This document shows positions 63,954 through 64,000 of a DNA stretch of 64,000 nucleotides, in pieces. Position numbers and translations under genes: made by a program. Numbering within the stretch: the stretch's first letter is position 1; each line of letters begins with the position of its first letter. A model generated the notes under the pieces. The model was given only the letters and a program-made list of their open reading frames with translations, was not told the origin of the DNA and searched no databases. Source of the DNA: Elizabethkingia miricola (GTDB lineage Bacteria; Bacteroidota; Bacteroidia; Flavobacteriales; Weeksellaceae); assembly GCF_001675285.1 (NCBI RefSeq), contig NZ_LSGQ01000014.1:62001-126000 (forward strand). The letters are read 5' to 3'.

Positions 63954-64000
63954 TATCATCTATACCGTTTCAGTAATATCTTTTACGTTACCTGTTCTTT

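Overview
The window looks like a chromosomal segment of a Bacteroidota bacterium, most likely the flavobacterial family Weeksellaceae (Elizabethkingia or Chryseobacterium type). The supporting signs are AT-rich DNA, many exact TAnnTTTG promoter -7 elements, GLPGLI, DUF2490 and fimbrillin-like surface proteins, a 644-residue GyrB, and strong short hairpin terminators. No rRNA or tRNA gene and no CRISPR array was seen. Genus assignment is inference from protein character only. Positions 1 to about 15,420 are an accessory region built from separate defence-like modules: (i) an ATPase cut by the window start plus a TOPRIM nuclease broken at a run of seven G; (ii) two tandem SymE-like genes divergent from an XRE regulator; (iii) a tightly packed five-gene operon (DNA methyltransferase, NurA nuclease, HerA translocase, PtuA-like ATPase, PtuB-like HNH nuclease); (iv) an SRA-HNH modification-dependent nuclease overlapping a NUDIX hydrolase; (v) a secreted beta-helix protein and a 37-codon gene remnant. 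Variants of one non-coding block follow modules i, iii and iv, as if the block marks module boundaries. From 15.4 kb to the end the DNA is ordinary chromosome. It runs: gyrB (-); cydAB (+); DUF2490 and a small-peptide/fimbrillin-like lipoprotein pair (+); a leftward block with a beta-lactamase-fold hydrolase, MFS exporter, YCII protein, aldo/keto reductase and AraC regulator; lysS; a UPF0303-like protein and a cytochrome c lipoprotein; a REP-associated transposase among its palindromes; an M1 peptidase; an AAA ATPase. Next comes a regulatory unit: TonB-type receptor and GLPGLI protein leftward, sensor kinase and response regulator rightward, with the same 11-bp-period direct repeat upstream of both leftward genes and the kinase. 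Then follow DUF4822 and TlpA proteins, MFS and amino-acid transporters, two META-domain lipoproteins around an ABC-F gene, an S9 peptidase, era-TPR, map-methyltransferase, gpmI-GNAT, a SUI1 protein, a nucleoside phosphorylase, three micro-ORFs, a CBS protein, tag, an amphipathic repeat protein and a threonine aldolase-like enzyme. The strongest candidate for an undescribed system is the five-gene operon at 5023-12095. It joins a HerA-NurA DNA-processing pair and a methyltransferase to a Septu-like ATPase/HNH pair, has an inverted repeat over its likely promoter, and is bracketed by repeated blocks. Its function as defence is inferred, not shown.
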